Assembly: GCA_037189645.1 (NCBI GenBank)
Contig: JBBCIY010000014.1
Span: 24,710-88,709, forward strand
Source: Taishania sp037189645
GTDB lineage: Bacteria > Bacteroidota > Bacteroidia > Flavobacteriales_D > Crocinitomicaceae
DNA: 64,000 nucleotides
Reading direction: 5' to 3'
In this document: piece after piece, positions 45,457 to 52,742 of the stretch
Position numbering within the stretch: position 1 is the stretch's first letter
How the letters are laid out: each line of letters opens with the position of its first letter
Notes under the pieces: model-generated
Told to the model about the DNA's origin: nothing
What the model saw: only the letters and a program-made list of their open reading frames with translations
The model's database searches: none
Position numbers and translations under genes: made by a program

Positions 45457-47172
45457 ATGACTGAATACGAAAAGTTTAAGAAGTTACTAGAATATTTTGT
45501 TGCACATCTTGAATTTTGTGTTTCTGACCAAAAATTTGGGGAGGGCTACCAAACATATATTAAGGAGATTAAAAATTTTAAACGCGGTGGTCAAGGACAT
45601 AAAGAACAACAAATTCAAAATCAAATAAAAGATTGGGAAACATATGACAATGGAACGATATGCATTAACGTAAACCCAACTACTTACCAAGGTGGAGGCA
45701 CTTATTTGAATTGGAAACATACAGCTATTAATGTCAACGCAGAATGGGAAGATAAAAAGATTGTCAACTTAAAAATAATGAAAGATTCTTATCCTCTAAA
45801 TAATGCCAAACACGTAATTACAATAAGTGTTAGCGACCTTGGTTTATTCGATAAGCAAGAACCGAATGAACAGCTAAAAACATTTTTTAATCAATTTAAT
45901 GAGCTAATCACTCAATGGAACGAAGAACAAAAAAGCAACTATGAAATGAAGCAAATACAACCTTATATAGATTTACTCAAATCAAACAAAAACATTATCC
46001 TTACCGGTGCTCCAGGAACAGGTAAAACATTTTTAGCGAAACAAATTGCAAAACAACTTATTGGGGTGAAAACCGATGAAGAATTAGAAGAAAACGGACA
46101 ATTTAATTTTGTACAATTCCACCCATCTTATGACTACACAGACTTTGTTGAAGGGCTCAGACCGACACCACCTGATGAAAGCGGAATAATAGGCTTTGAA
46201 ATTAAGGACGGTATTTTCAAATCATTTTGTCAAAAAGCATTAGAGAATTTAATAGACTCGGAAAAAACACCTGAAGAACTCCAGAGCGAAAGTAACATAG
46301 AATCAATTTTAGATAACTTTTTAGCAGACTCCATTGAAAGTGGAAAAAAATTTGGTTACAATAATAATTCCAATCAATTTGTTATTATTCCACATTCTAA
46401 AAAAGAAGAATGTTTTTACGCAAAAATATTGAACAATGAGTCAATGGAGCGACAATTGGTTTTCAAAAAAGACACAATAGAAGTATTAAAAAATGCCAAC
46501 GAGATTAAGAAACCTACTGATATTAAGAAGTTATTTAACACTCGTTTTAAATATCAATATACTTTTATCTTTTTGATTTTAGAACAACTAAGAGACAAAC
46601 TCAAACAGAAAGCTAAAGAATCGAGAAAAAGAATCGAGAAAAAAGATTTCGTATTTGTTATTGACGAAATTAATAGGGGTGAAATTTCAAAAATATTTGG
46701 TGAATTATTCTTTTCAATTGACCCAAGTTACAGAGGTAAAAAAGGTGCGGTCAAAACTCAATATTCAAACTTACACAACGATGAGAAAGAGGTTTTCTAT
46801 GTTCCCGAAAATGTTTACATAATAGGCTCAATGAACGACATTGACCGAAGTGTTGAAAGTTTTGATTTTGCAATACGAAGACGTTTTACTTGGATTGAAA
46901 TCACAGCAGAACAAAGTGCAGAAAATATGAATTTGCCAAACGAAATAAAAGAAAGAATGTTGGACTTAAACAGGCAAATTTCTGAAACAGATGGTCTTAA
47001 TCCTTCTTACCATATTGGGGCAGCGTATTTTCTTGACTCAAACGGTAATGCAAGAAAAGATATAGACAATATTTGGAATTTACGAATTGAGCCACTTTTG
47101 AAAGAATATTTGAGAGGTATGTCTGATAGTGATGAAAAAATTAAACTTTTGAAAAATGCCTTTACAGCATAA
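45457..47172 (+). CDS. mcrB: McrB-type AAA+ GTPase subunit of a methylation-dependent restriction system
   Basis: 571 residues. An N-terminal region (1-170) not obviously the EcoKMcrB DNA-binding domain is followed by an AAA+ motor: Walker A TGAPGTGKTFLAKQIAKQL (about 183-200), the FVQFHPSYDYTDFVEGLRP segment diagnostic of McrB, Walker B VFVIDEINRGEISKIFGELF (about 398) and the sensor/arginine region SMNDIDRSVESFDFAIRRRF (about 456). McrB uses GTP to translocate on DNA and activate McrC cleavage at modified cytosine sites. The N-terminus probably sets target specificity and is diverged. AT-rich codon use unlike the flanking host genes suggests transfer. It overlaps mcrC by one base (TAATG). 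Confidence 0.9.
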   Translation: MTEYEKFKKLLEYFVAHLEFCVSDQKFGEGYQTYIKEIKNFKRGGQGHKEQQIQNQIKDWETYDNGTICINVNPTTYQGGGTYLNWKHTAINVNAEWEDKKIVNLKIMKDSYPLNNAKHVITISVSDLGLFDKQEPNEQLKTFFNQFNELITQWNEEQKSNYEMKQIQPYIDLLKSNKNIILTGAPGTGKTFLAKQIAKQLIGVKTDEELEENGQFNFVQFHPSYDYTDFVEGLRPTPPDESGIIGFEIKDGIFKSFCQKALENLIDSEKTPEELQSESNIESILDNFLADSIESGKKFGYNNNSNQFVIIPHSKKEECFYAKILNNESMERQLVFKKDTIEVLKNANEIKKPTDIKKLFNTRFKYQYTFIFLILEQLRDKLKQKAKESRKRIEKKDFVFVIDEINRGEISKIFGELFFSIDPSYRGKKGAVKTQYSNLHNDEKEVFYVPENVYIIGSMNDIDRSVESFDFAIRRRFTWIEITAEQSAENMNLPNEIKERMLDLNRQISETDGLNPSYHIGAAYFLDSNGNARKDIDNIWNLRIEPLLKEYLRGMSDSDEKIKLLKNAFTA

Positions 47173-48542
47173 TGAGAACAACTGATAACAAAGTCGAAAA
47201 ATTTATTGACAAGTTTGATAATATCAATATTGAAGACTTATCAGCTATATCAAATAAAAACCTATTGGATTTACAAATCGAAAATCCTGATTTGCTTGTT
47301 TTCCCTCATTCATTTGGAAAATACAAAGACGATATTGAAAGGTCTCACATTTTCTCACTAGACAATGAAAACCTGACAACATATAATTTAATGGGATTTA
47401 TTGGACGTAATTCAACGCAACTTACAATTTCATCTCGTTTTGCAAAAGATGAAAACAACGACTATTTTTTGCACTATATGTTGCAAAAAGTCTTTTCAAT
47501 TAGCCTTTTAAAATTTGACCAAACACCGAATAAAGAGAACATTTGGGATTTTCTTCTTTACCTTTTCCCATATTATCTCAAAAAAGCCTATTCTCAAGGA
47601 ATCTACAAAGCATACAAAAAGGAAGAGTACAACGACACAAACGTTAAGGGAAGTATTGATGTTAAACGCCACATACTTAGAAATATTCCGTTTACAGGAA
47701 AAATAGCTTACACTACAAGAGAACACAGCTATAATAATAATCTAACACAGCTAATTAGGCATACAATTGAGTTCATCAGAACCCACCCTTATGGTAGTGG
47801 AGTACTGACAGGTGACAGTGAACTAAGAGACATTGTGAGTAAATTTATTTTTGTAACTAATAAGACATACAATGGTAATTCAAAACAAAAGATTATTACA
47901 GCCAATTTAAAGCCAGTTACTCATCCTTATTTTACGGAGTATTCTGCGTTGCAAAAAATCTGCTTAAAAATTCTTCAACACGAGAAAATTACATTTGGTA
48001 AAGAAAAAGATAAAGTTTACGGTTTGTTGTTTGATGGTGCTTGGCTATGGGAAGAGTATCTTAATACCATTCTAAAAGCAAACTTCATTCATCCAGAAAA
48101 TAAAACAGGTAAACATAGAAATTTACTTTTTGAAAATTTTCAACCGATTTATCCTGACTTCATAAGTAAAGATGAGCCAAAATCGGTTGGTGACGCAAAG
48201 TATATTCCACTTGACAGGCAACAATCTTACTCAGAAAATTCTGAAAAAGCCACAAGCATATACTACAAGACAATTGCATATATGTATAGGTTTAATTCAA
48301 ACAATGGTTTTTTAATCTTCCCAAGACAAGACAAAAGTTTTTTTGAAACATACCGCATAAAAGAAACAAACGGAACACTAAAGAAAATTGGACTTGCAAT
48401 TCCACAGACAACAGAAAACTTTAAAGAATATATAAAAACGATGCACATAAATGAAGAAGAATTGAAACAACAATTAATGACAGATAAAACACCGAACGCA
48501 CAACAGCAGTTTGGCAAAATGGCGGGTGCAGTACTTCTATGA
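47172..48542 (+). CDS. mcrC: McrC-type endonuclease subunit
   Basis: 456 residues. The McrC family N-terminus (LQIENPDLLVFPHSFGKY, FIGRNSTQLTISSRF) connects to a C-terminal PD-(D/E)xK nuclease core, FQPIYPDFISKDEPKSVGDAKY (about residues 323-343), with Asp of PDF and the DAK triad intact. Partner of the preceding AAA+ protein; the two overlap by one base. The last 14 codons (from AQQQFGKM to the stop) lie inside hairpin element A, so the natural C-terminus was extended or replaced by the repeat. Confidence 0.9.
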   Translation: MRTTDNKVEKFIDKFDNINIEDLSAISNKNLLDLQIENPDLLVFPHSFGKYKDDIERSHIFSLDNENLTTYNLMGFIGRNSTQLTISSRFAKDENNDYFLHYMLQKVFSISLLKFDQTPNKENIWDFLLYLFPYYLKKAYSQGIYKAYKKEEYNDTNVKGSIDVKRHILRNIPFTGKIAYTTREHSYNNNLTQLIRHTIEFIRTHPYGSGVLTGDSELRDIVSKFIFVTNKTYNGNSKQKIITANLKPVTHPYFTEYSALQKICLKILQHEKITFGKEKDKVYGLLFDGAWLWEEYLNTILKANFIHPENKTGKHRNLLFENFQPIYPDFISKDEPKSVGDAKYIPLDRQQSYSENSEKATSIYYKTIAYMYRFNSNNGFLIFPRQDKSFFETYRIKETNGTLKKIGLAIPQTTENFKEYIKTMHINEEELKQQLMTDKTPNAQQQFGKMAGAVLL

Positions 48543-48630
48543 AAGTTTGTGCAAGGTTCAAGTTTGGTTTTCCATATGAACATTTGTGTTAAAAATCCGC
48601 CACTTCGCCAAGCTGCAAAACGTTGTGTGC
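48498..48630 (+). repeat. Hairpin element A (cassette-end-like repeat)
   Basis: 133-base imperfect palindrome. Left arm 48498-48525 (GCACAACAGCAGTTTGGCAA, then AATGGCGG) pairs with right arm 48597-48630 (CCGCCACTTCGCCAAGCTGC, then AAAACGTTGTGTGC), with an unpaired bulge in the right arm. A second inner pair, GTGCAAGGTTCA and TGAACATTTGTG, follows. The start lies within mcrC, the end 26 bases before the next gene. Two related copies occur at 50305 and 50466. Confidence 0.8.
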
Positions 48631-48656
48631 AACCAGACAAACTAAACTAATACAAT

Positions 48657-49646
48657 ATGACAAGCGAAGTCTTATATCAGAATACATGTGCAAGATTATA
48701 TCACGAAGACAGTTTATTATCTCAAAGAACAGCTTTCTTCTTAACTGTTCAGGCATTCTTAGCAACAGGATTAAGTGTAGTGGTTTCGTCTAAAACAGTA
48801 ACAAACCCAGCCACCATTAACTTAATGCCAGTTTTTGGAATATTCTTGTCATTTTTTCATTTTGCAATATCTAGCAGAAATATGAGGTCTATCGAATTTT
48901 TTAGAGCCTATCTTTCTCTACTAGAGAAAGATTTAGACATTAAAATTGACAAAGGTCTGTATGAGTTTTATAATTCTGGCATTGTGATAACTAAGTATGG
49001 AATGATAGGCAAAAGAACAACTAAAGAAAGTAATATATCGGAAACATTCCCATGGAATACTCGATTCCTAAATTCCTCACTTCAAATAATTGCAATTTGG
49101 TTGCCTTTCGCCATTGGAGTTTTTTGGAGTGTTGCAGCAGCATTATTAAGTTCAATTAATTTTTTATATGTATTTCCTGTTCTATTTCTTCTATTAACTC
49201 TTATCAGAATCTTTCAATTAGGACATTTTTTTTCAGCCAAGCCCATCCCTCTTTCACACTCAAATTATAACCTAAATGACTTAATTATGCCTCTTCCAGA
49301 ACTTGTAGACAGACTAATTATATCCGAAATAAAAAATGAAAAAAATAATAATGAAGAGTGCAAAAATGAACTTAAAAAATATGAGCTTATTTACAAGTAT
49401 TATCAAGAAAAGGGAATTCACATAGATGGTGATATTTATAGAAAGTTAAAAGACATACATTTAAAAATATGGGAGCTTGAAAGCGATATTAGGAAAGGTT
49501 TAGAAAAGATATTTTCGAATGATGAAATTGCGGATAGGACTTTAAGAATAAGAGATTTAAATAAATCTAGAATTGAGACAAAAAATGCTATTGCATTGAA
49601 ATATAAATTTCCAAAAGAGGTAAAACATGACCATGCAAGCGAATGA
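48657..49646 (+). CDS. Four-helix membrane protein with C-terminal coiled coil
   Basis: 329 residues, family not recognised. Hydrophobic helices lie at about 26-45 (FFLTVQAFLATGLSVVV), 55-72 (LMPVFGIFLSFFHFAIS), 145-168 (IIAIWLPFAIGVFWSVAAAL) and 170-188 (FLYVFPVLFLLLTLIRIF). The C-terminal 100 residues are charged and helical (KNEKNNNEECKNELKKYELI). The N-terminal pattern (a helical SQRTAFFLT segment leading into two helices) resembles SLATT- or RipA-like membrane proteins associated with phage defence (inference). It is AT-rich like its neighbours and overlaps the HAD gene by 20 bases. Confidence 0.6.
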   Translation: MTSEVLYQNTCARLYHEDSLLSQRTAFFLTVQAFLATGLSVVVSSKTVTNPATINLMPVFGIFLSFFHFAISSRNMRSIEFFRAYLSLLEKDLDIKIDKGLYEFYNSGIVITKYGMIGKRTTKESNISETFPWNTRFLNSSLQIIAIWLPFAIGVFWSVAAALLSSINFLYVFPVLFLLLTLIRIFQLGHFFSAKPIPLSHSNYNLNDLIMPLPELVDRLIISEIKNEKNNNEECKNELKKYELIYKYYQEKGIHIDGDIYRKLKDIHLKIWELESDIRKGLEKIFSNDEIADRTLRIRDLNKSRIETKNAIALKYKFPKEVKHDHASE

Positions 49647-50295
49647 TATCAACAAAATTAACGGAATAATTTTTGATTTAGATGGTACACTTGCAGACAC
49701 ATTATACGTAAGTATTGCATCATTTAAAAAATCATTAGAACCATTAATTGGCAAGACATTATCTCAAAAAGAGATTATGGACACTTTTGGACCGACAGAA
49801 GAAGGTACAGTAAGAGCTTTAGCAAGTGAACATTTTGAAAAAGGCATTTCTGATTATTTAATTAATTATAAATCCTTACATCACATTTGCCCCAAACCTT
49901 TTGATGGGATAATCGAAGTATTGGACTACCTAAAAAAGAAACAAATTCCTTTAGCCATCGTTACAGGAAAAGGTTCAATAAGTACCAAGATTTCTTTAGA
50001 TTTTCTAAGATTGACCAATTATTTTGATATTATTGAAACAGGTTCACCTTATTATTCTATTAAGGATGAATCAATTAAGAGGGTACTTGAAATTTGGAAA
50101 AACTTCAACAAAAAATCTATTATTTATGTCGGAGACACAATAGTTGATATTGAAGCGAGCAATAACGTCGGCATACCTATTATTTCTGTTGCTTGGTCTG
50201 ACTTAGCTAACAAAAAATTATTGGAGAAATTTAATCCTAACCATATTTATTATCAAGTAAATGATTTTTTTTATTGGATAAAAACAAAAATATAG
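49627..50295 (+). CDS. HAD-superfamily phosphatase (phosphoglycolate phosphatase-like)
   Basis: 222 residues with the four HAD motifs: FDLDGTLADT (nucleophile Asp at about residue 17 from ATG 49627), AIVTGKGS, the motif III Lys in the ISTKISLDF region and VGDTIVDIEASNNVGIP. The helical cap (about 20-90) is of the subclass I type. Start may be 49627 or 49633 (ATG in both). The substrate cannot be deduced. It lies in the same unit as the four-helix membrane protein and before hairpin element B, so the pair forms a gene unit of its own. Confidence 0.85.
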   Translation: MTMQANDINKINGIIFDLDGTLADTLYVSIASFKKSLEPLIGKTLSQKEIMDTFGPTEEGTVRALASEHFEKGISDYLINYKSLHHICPKPFDGIIEVLDYLKKKQIPLAIVTGKGSISTKISLDFLRLTNYFDIIETGSPYYSIKDESIKRVLEIWKNFNKKSIIYVGDTIVDIEASNNVGIPIISVAWSDLANKKLLEKFNPNHIYYQVNDFFYWIKTKI

Positions 50296-50304
50296 ACAAA
50301 GGCT

Positions 50305-50467
50305 GCACACAACAAGCAGTTTGGCAAAAGAGCGGAGTAAGTGTTAAGTTGAACGTTTGTACTTTTTATACCGCCAATGCTGTGAGCATTGGTTACGTTC
50401 GTACAAAACCGAAGCTCTTGGCTTCGTTTTTCCGCTCCTTCGCCAAGCTGCCAAAACGTTATCGGGC
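50305..50467 (+). repeat. Hairpin element B (cassette-end-like repeat)
   Basis: Left arm 50305-50336 (GCACACAACAAGCAGTTTGG, then CAAAAGAGCGGA) pairs with right arm 50431-50467 (TCCGCTCCTTCGCCAAGCTG, then CCAAAACGTTATCGGGC), mostly as G-U-tolerant pairs. The loop holds two further perfect stems, CCAATGCT/AGCATTGG (50372-50390) and CGAAGC/GCTTCG (50410-50426). It follows the HAD gene by nine bases, equivalent to the placement of element A after mcrC. Confidence 0.8.
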
Positions 50468-50579
50468 ATAACAGGCATTTAGCAAAAAATTGGGTGATTT
50501 GTGCAAGGTTCAGCAGCAGTAATTCTATTGAACTTTTGTGCTAAAATTCCGTCACTTCGCCTAGCTGCCAACCGTTATC
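50466..50579 (+). repeat. Hairpin element C, abutting element B with no gene between
   Basis: Left GCATAACAGGCATTTAGC-like arm (50466 onward), inner GTGCAAGGTTCA (50501-50512) with TGAACTTTTGTGC, and right arm TCCGTCACTTCGCCTAGCTG with CCAACCGTTATC (50547-50579). It shares the inner stem and right-arm core with element A, with more mismatches. Elements B and C share the GGGCATAAC join, so this looks like an empty or decayed unit. Confidence 0.7.
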
Positions 50580-50684
50580 ATCTATAAACTAAAACAATCT
50601 GAATCTTCCTTTAAAAAGTAATAGTTTCAAGTTGTTTATCCGTTCCAAATCCTCCATAAAAAAGTTAGAAGTTTCCCCGCTCAA

Positions 50685-50725
50685 GGTCACAAGGTTAAGC
50701 CAATCCGGTTCGGGTTGGCTTTTTT
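50685..50725 (+). repeat. Right copy of the 41-bp direct repeat, with terminator
   Basis: Matches 45075-45115 at 39 of 41 positions, including the terminator stem AAGCCAATCC/GGGTTGGCTT and T-run (50697-50725). About 20 bases before it AAGTTAGAA resembles the T-loop of the tRNA (AGGTTAGAA), so it may be a decayed tRNA 3' end. It marks the end of the AT-rich unit. The 480-base gap from 50296 to 50776 otherwise contains only hairpin elements B and C. Confidence 0.6.
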
Positions 50726-50776
50726 GTTTTATTGTTCACTTTTTTAGTTACTTTGGAAGTTTTAAGGTGCTATAAT

Positions 50777-51415
50777 TTATTTACGTCCAAAATCGGCAGG
50801 ATTTTCTCCCCATGCTTTTGTTTCCCATTTCAGAATCTTATTCTCGTAGTTGTTTTCTTCTAACCATTCGATAGCTCTTGCTAAAACTTTGTACAATTCC
50901 TGATTTTTTTCATTTTTTGTAAGTTTAGTCCTCGGTGTCTTGTTAAGTATCCAATTGATGGCATTTCTGCTGTCTGAATAGATTGGCAATTTTAATCCAT
51001 TTTTTTTACAATAGTCCAACGCGTGGACAATCGCAATAAATTCCACAATGTTATTGGTTCCATCTTCATATTTCTTACTCTTAATAATCAATTTTCCTGA
51101 CCTGACGTCCACGATTTGATATTCTACAACTCTTGTCATAGTATTCCAAGCTCCATCAACAGCAATACTATCCTTTATCGGTTCTCCAATAATCGCGAGC
51201 TGCTCTACCGATAATTCACTCTTAAAAAAAGATTTACCAATAAATTCATTGCTTAAACTGTTTATAGCATGTTCCGCTAATTCCTTAGTCGCGAAAGATT
51301 TATACCTGGCATTTGGATATTCATGTATTTGCTGCTTACATTCCTCCCAAGATTCAAAAATGCCTGTTTTTCTTCCAACCCAGACAACATAATATTTCGT
51401 GTTTTTCTTTGCCAT
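50777..51415 (-). CDS. rnhA: Ribonuclease H with N-terminal viroplasmin-like domain
   Basis: 212 residues. An N-terminal caulimovirus-viroplasmin-like domain (YYVVWVGRKTGIFESWEECK to NARYKSFATKELAEHAI) binds RNA/DNA hybrids in RNase H1. The catalytic domain shows the acidic set: Asp of AVDGAW, Glu of NNIVEFIAI, Asp of IYSDSRNA and Asp of NPADFGRK at the C-terminus. It cleaves RNA in RNA-DNA hybrids. Bacteroidetes commonly have this form. It begins 33 bases after the downstream end of the putative nuclease gene on the same strand, so they may form an operon. Gene symbol is by function; it could be a second RNase H of the cell. Confidence 0.88.
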   Translation of the reverse strand: MAKKNTKYYVVWVGRKTGIFESWEECKQQIHEYPNARYKSFATKELAEHAINSLSNEFIGKSFFKSELSVEQLAIIGEPIKDSIAVDGAWNTMTRVVEYQIVDVRSGKLIIKSKKYEDGTNNIVEFIAIVHALDYCKKNGLKLPIYSDSRNAINWILNKTPRTKLTKNEKNQELYKVLARAIEWLEENNYENKILKWETKAWGENPADFGRK

Positions 51416-51448
51416 AACTACAAATTATTAAGCCGATAGAAACAGTAA

Positions 51449-52186
51449 TTACAGAAGTAGGACAGGGTTTTTAATCAGGTTAATAATCCGTTCTACATCA
51501 TTATGAAAGGAATGTTCGTTTTTATAGTAGGTCATGATGAACGCTCCTCCCTCCTCGATGAATTTGTTCCCGTTCTCAATGTACCAAGCAGCTGTGTCGC
51601 TTGTTTTCAAGGCATATTCATGATTGGCAGCCATTCCGGCATGTTCCCAGTAATACTTCTTTCTGGTCACTTTATTTTTGATAACAAAATCCGTTAACTT
51701 CCATCCTTTTTTACCTTTTGTTTTCTCTTCATACTTAACATGGAGATCCTTTTCGTTCAATAGCCTATTAAAGATATACAATTCTTCTTTGGATCGGACA
51801 TTTCCATTATCGTTAGTGACATTCGACAGTTGGTTCTTAAAGTACTTGAACTTTCCCTTTTCAGATGTGGCAAGGACTTCATCCGGTGAATTCTGTGTCT
51901 TGCAATAAAATCTCCATTTATAGTAGTGATAAATGGTTACATCCACATTGTAGGAAATAAACTGTTTGAGCACACCTAAATGGTGCATCCTTCTGAGGAA
52001 CTGGCTGAATTTTTTTCCACTGGGAAATTCGCCTCGCAGGGCCGCCCTGTTTTTTATAAAATCATAAATATCACTTGCACATACTTCTTTGTAGGAATAG
52101 CTCACTTTGTGAAATTCATAGATTTCCCTTTTAAGTCTGCAAAGCCGTTGGCGATCGCTATTGGATATGTTGTTAGTATATCCCAT
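51449..52186 (-). CDS. Putative PD-(D/E)xK nuclease-like protein
   Basis: 245 residues from the ATG at 52186; the longer frame to 52213 would add MRQIIVICY, a poor start. Residues about 130-230 read RSKEELYIFNRLLNE, then TDFVIKNK, then YYWEHAGM and EYALKTSDTAAWY. The order Glu, Asp-Phe-x-Ile and Trp-Glu-His resembles the PD-(D/E)xK core seen in restriction-like nucleases (SKSE..PDF..WEHLGM). The N-terminus is helical with no known domain. Family identity is inferred from motif order. The gene lies 33 bases upstream of the RNase H gene. Confidence 0.55.
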   Translation of the reverse strand: MGYTNNISNSDRQRLCRLKREIYEFHKVSYSYKEVCASDIYDFIKNRAALRGEFPSGKKFSQFLRRMHHLGVLKQFISYNVDVTIYHYYKWRFYCKTQNSPDEVLATSEKGKFKYFKNQLSNVTNDNGNVRSKEELYIFNRLLNEKDLHVKYEEKTKGKKGWKLTDFVIKNKVTRKKYYWEHAGMAANHEYALKTSDTAAWYIENGNKFIEEGGAFIMTYYKNEHSFHNDVERIINLIKNPVLLL

Positions 52187-52201
52187 ATAGCAAATTACAA
52201 T

Positions 52202-52223
52202 AATTTGCCTCAAACGGCAAATT
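52202..52223. promoter_or_regulatory. Inverted repeat upstream of the putative nuclease gene
   Basis: AATTTGCC (52202-52209) and GGCAAATT (52216-52223) make a perfect 8-bp inverted repeat with a six-base centre, 16 bases before the ATG on the minus strand. Size and position fit a repressor operator. Confidence 0.45.
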
Positions 52224-52273
52224 CCTTAACATTTTTTAGATATTCCCTTACTGACTGCAAATGTTTTGTTGTC

Positions 52274-52465
52274 TTATAGTTTGTAGATTTTCAGGATGTT
52301 GTCAGGCATAACCTTGTCGATAAGGTAGCCATCCACGTCATGGACATATACTTTCGGGTTGTGTATCTGGTGATAAGTTAATAATACAGTCACTCCCTGG
52401 AGGAATTCATATCCGATTTCTGTTATGATATTGCCATATGGCTTGTAACTTAACCCTGAAAACAA
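52274..52465 (-). other. Possible short ORF or gene remnant in a 520-base gap
   Basis: A 63-codon frame with TTG start and a basic/aromatic end (VYVHDVDGYLIDKVMPDNI). I do not recognise it; it could be a remnant of a longer gene. The rest of the gap from 52224 to 52742 shows no convincing gene. A TACGTTTG box at 52675-52682 is a possible promoter for the next gene. Confidence 0.25.
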
Positions 52466-52742
52466 TTACACACCTGCTTACTAAATAATTAGCTCAAAAA
52501 TCAGTCCAATAATTTTACATTACTATTATCTCATCAGGCAAGGGTACTTTCTTAATAAAAGAACTCACACATAGAACGGCTTTATTCCGATCGGACGCAT
52601 GGCAAAAATTAATATTCGGCACGATTCTTTAAAAAACTTAAGACAATCTTATTCATAGCTTTAAGCTCTGAAAATACGTTTGGTCCTACCTTTACTTCAG
52701 GTTTCGAAACCCTATATTAATCAACATTAAAAAATACCTATC

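Noticed and set aside
48498..50579. Standard integron attC sites
   Set aside because: The layout is similar, but the end motif is GTTRTRY and not GTTRRRY, and no IntI is visible, so only a cassette-like comparison is made.
45079..50725. CRISPR array for the repeats in this region
   Set aside because: Only three diverged hairpin copies at uneven distances with genes between them; no short regular spacers and no cas genes.
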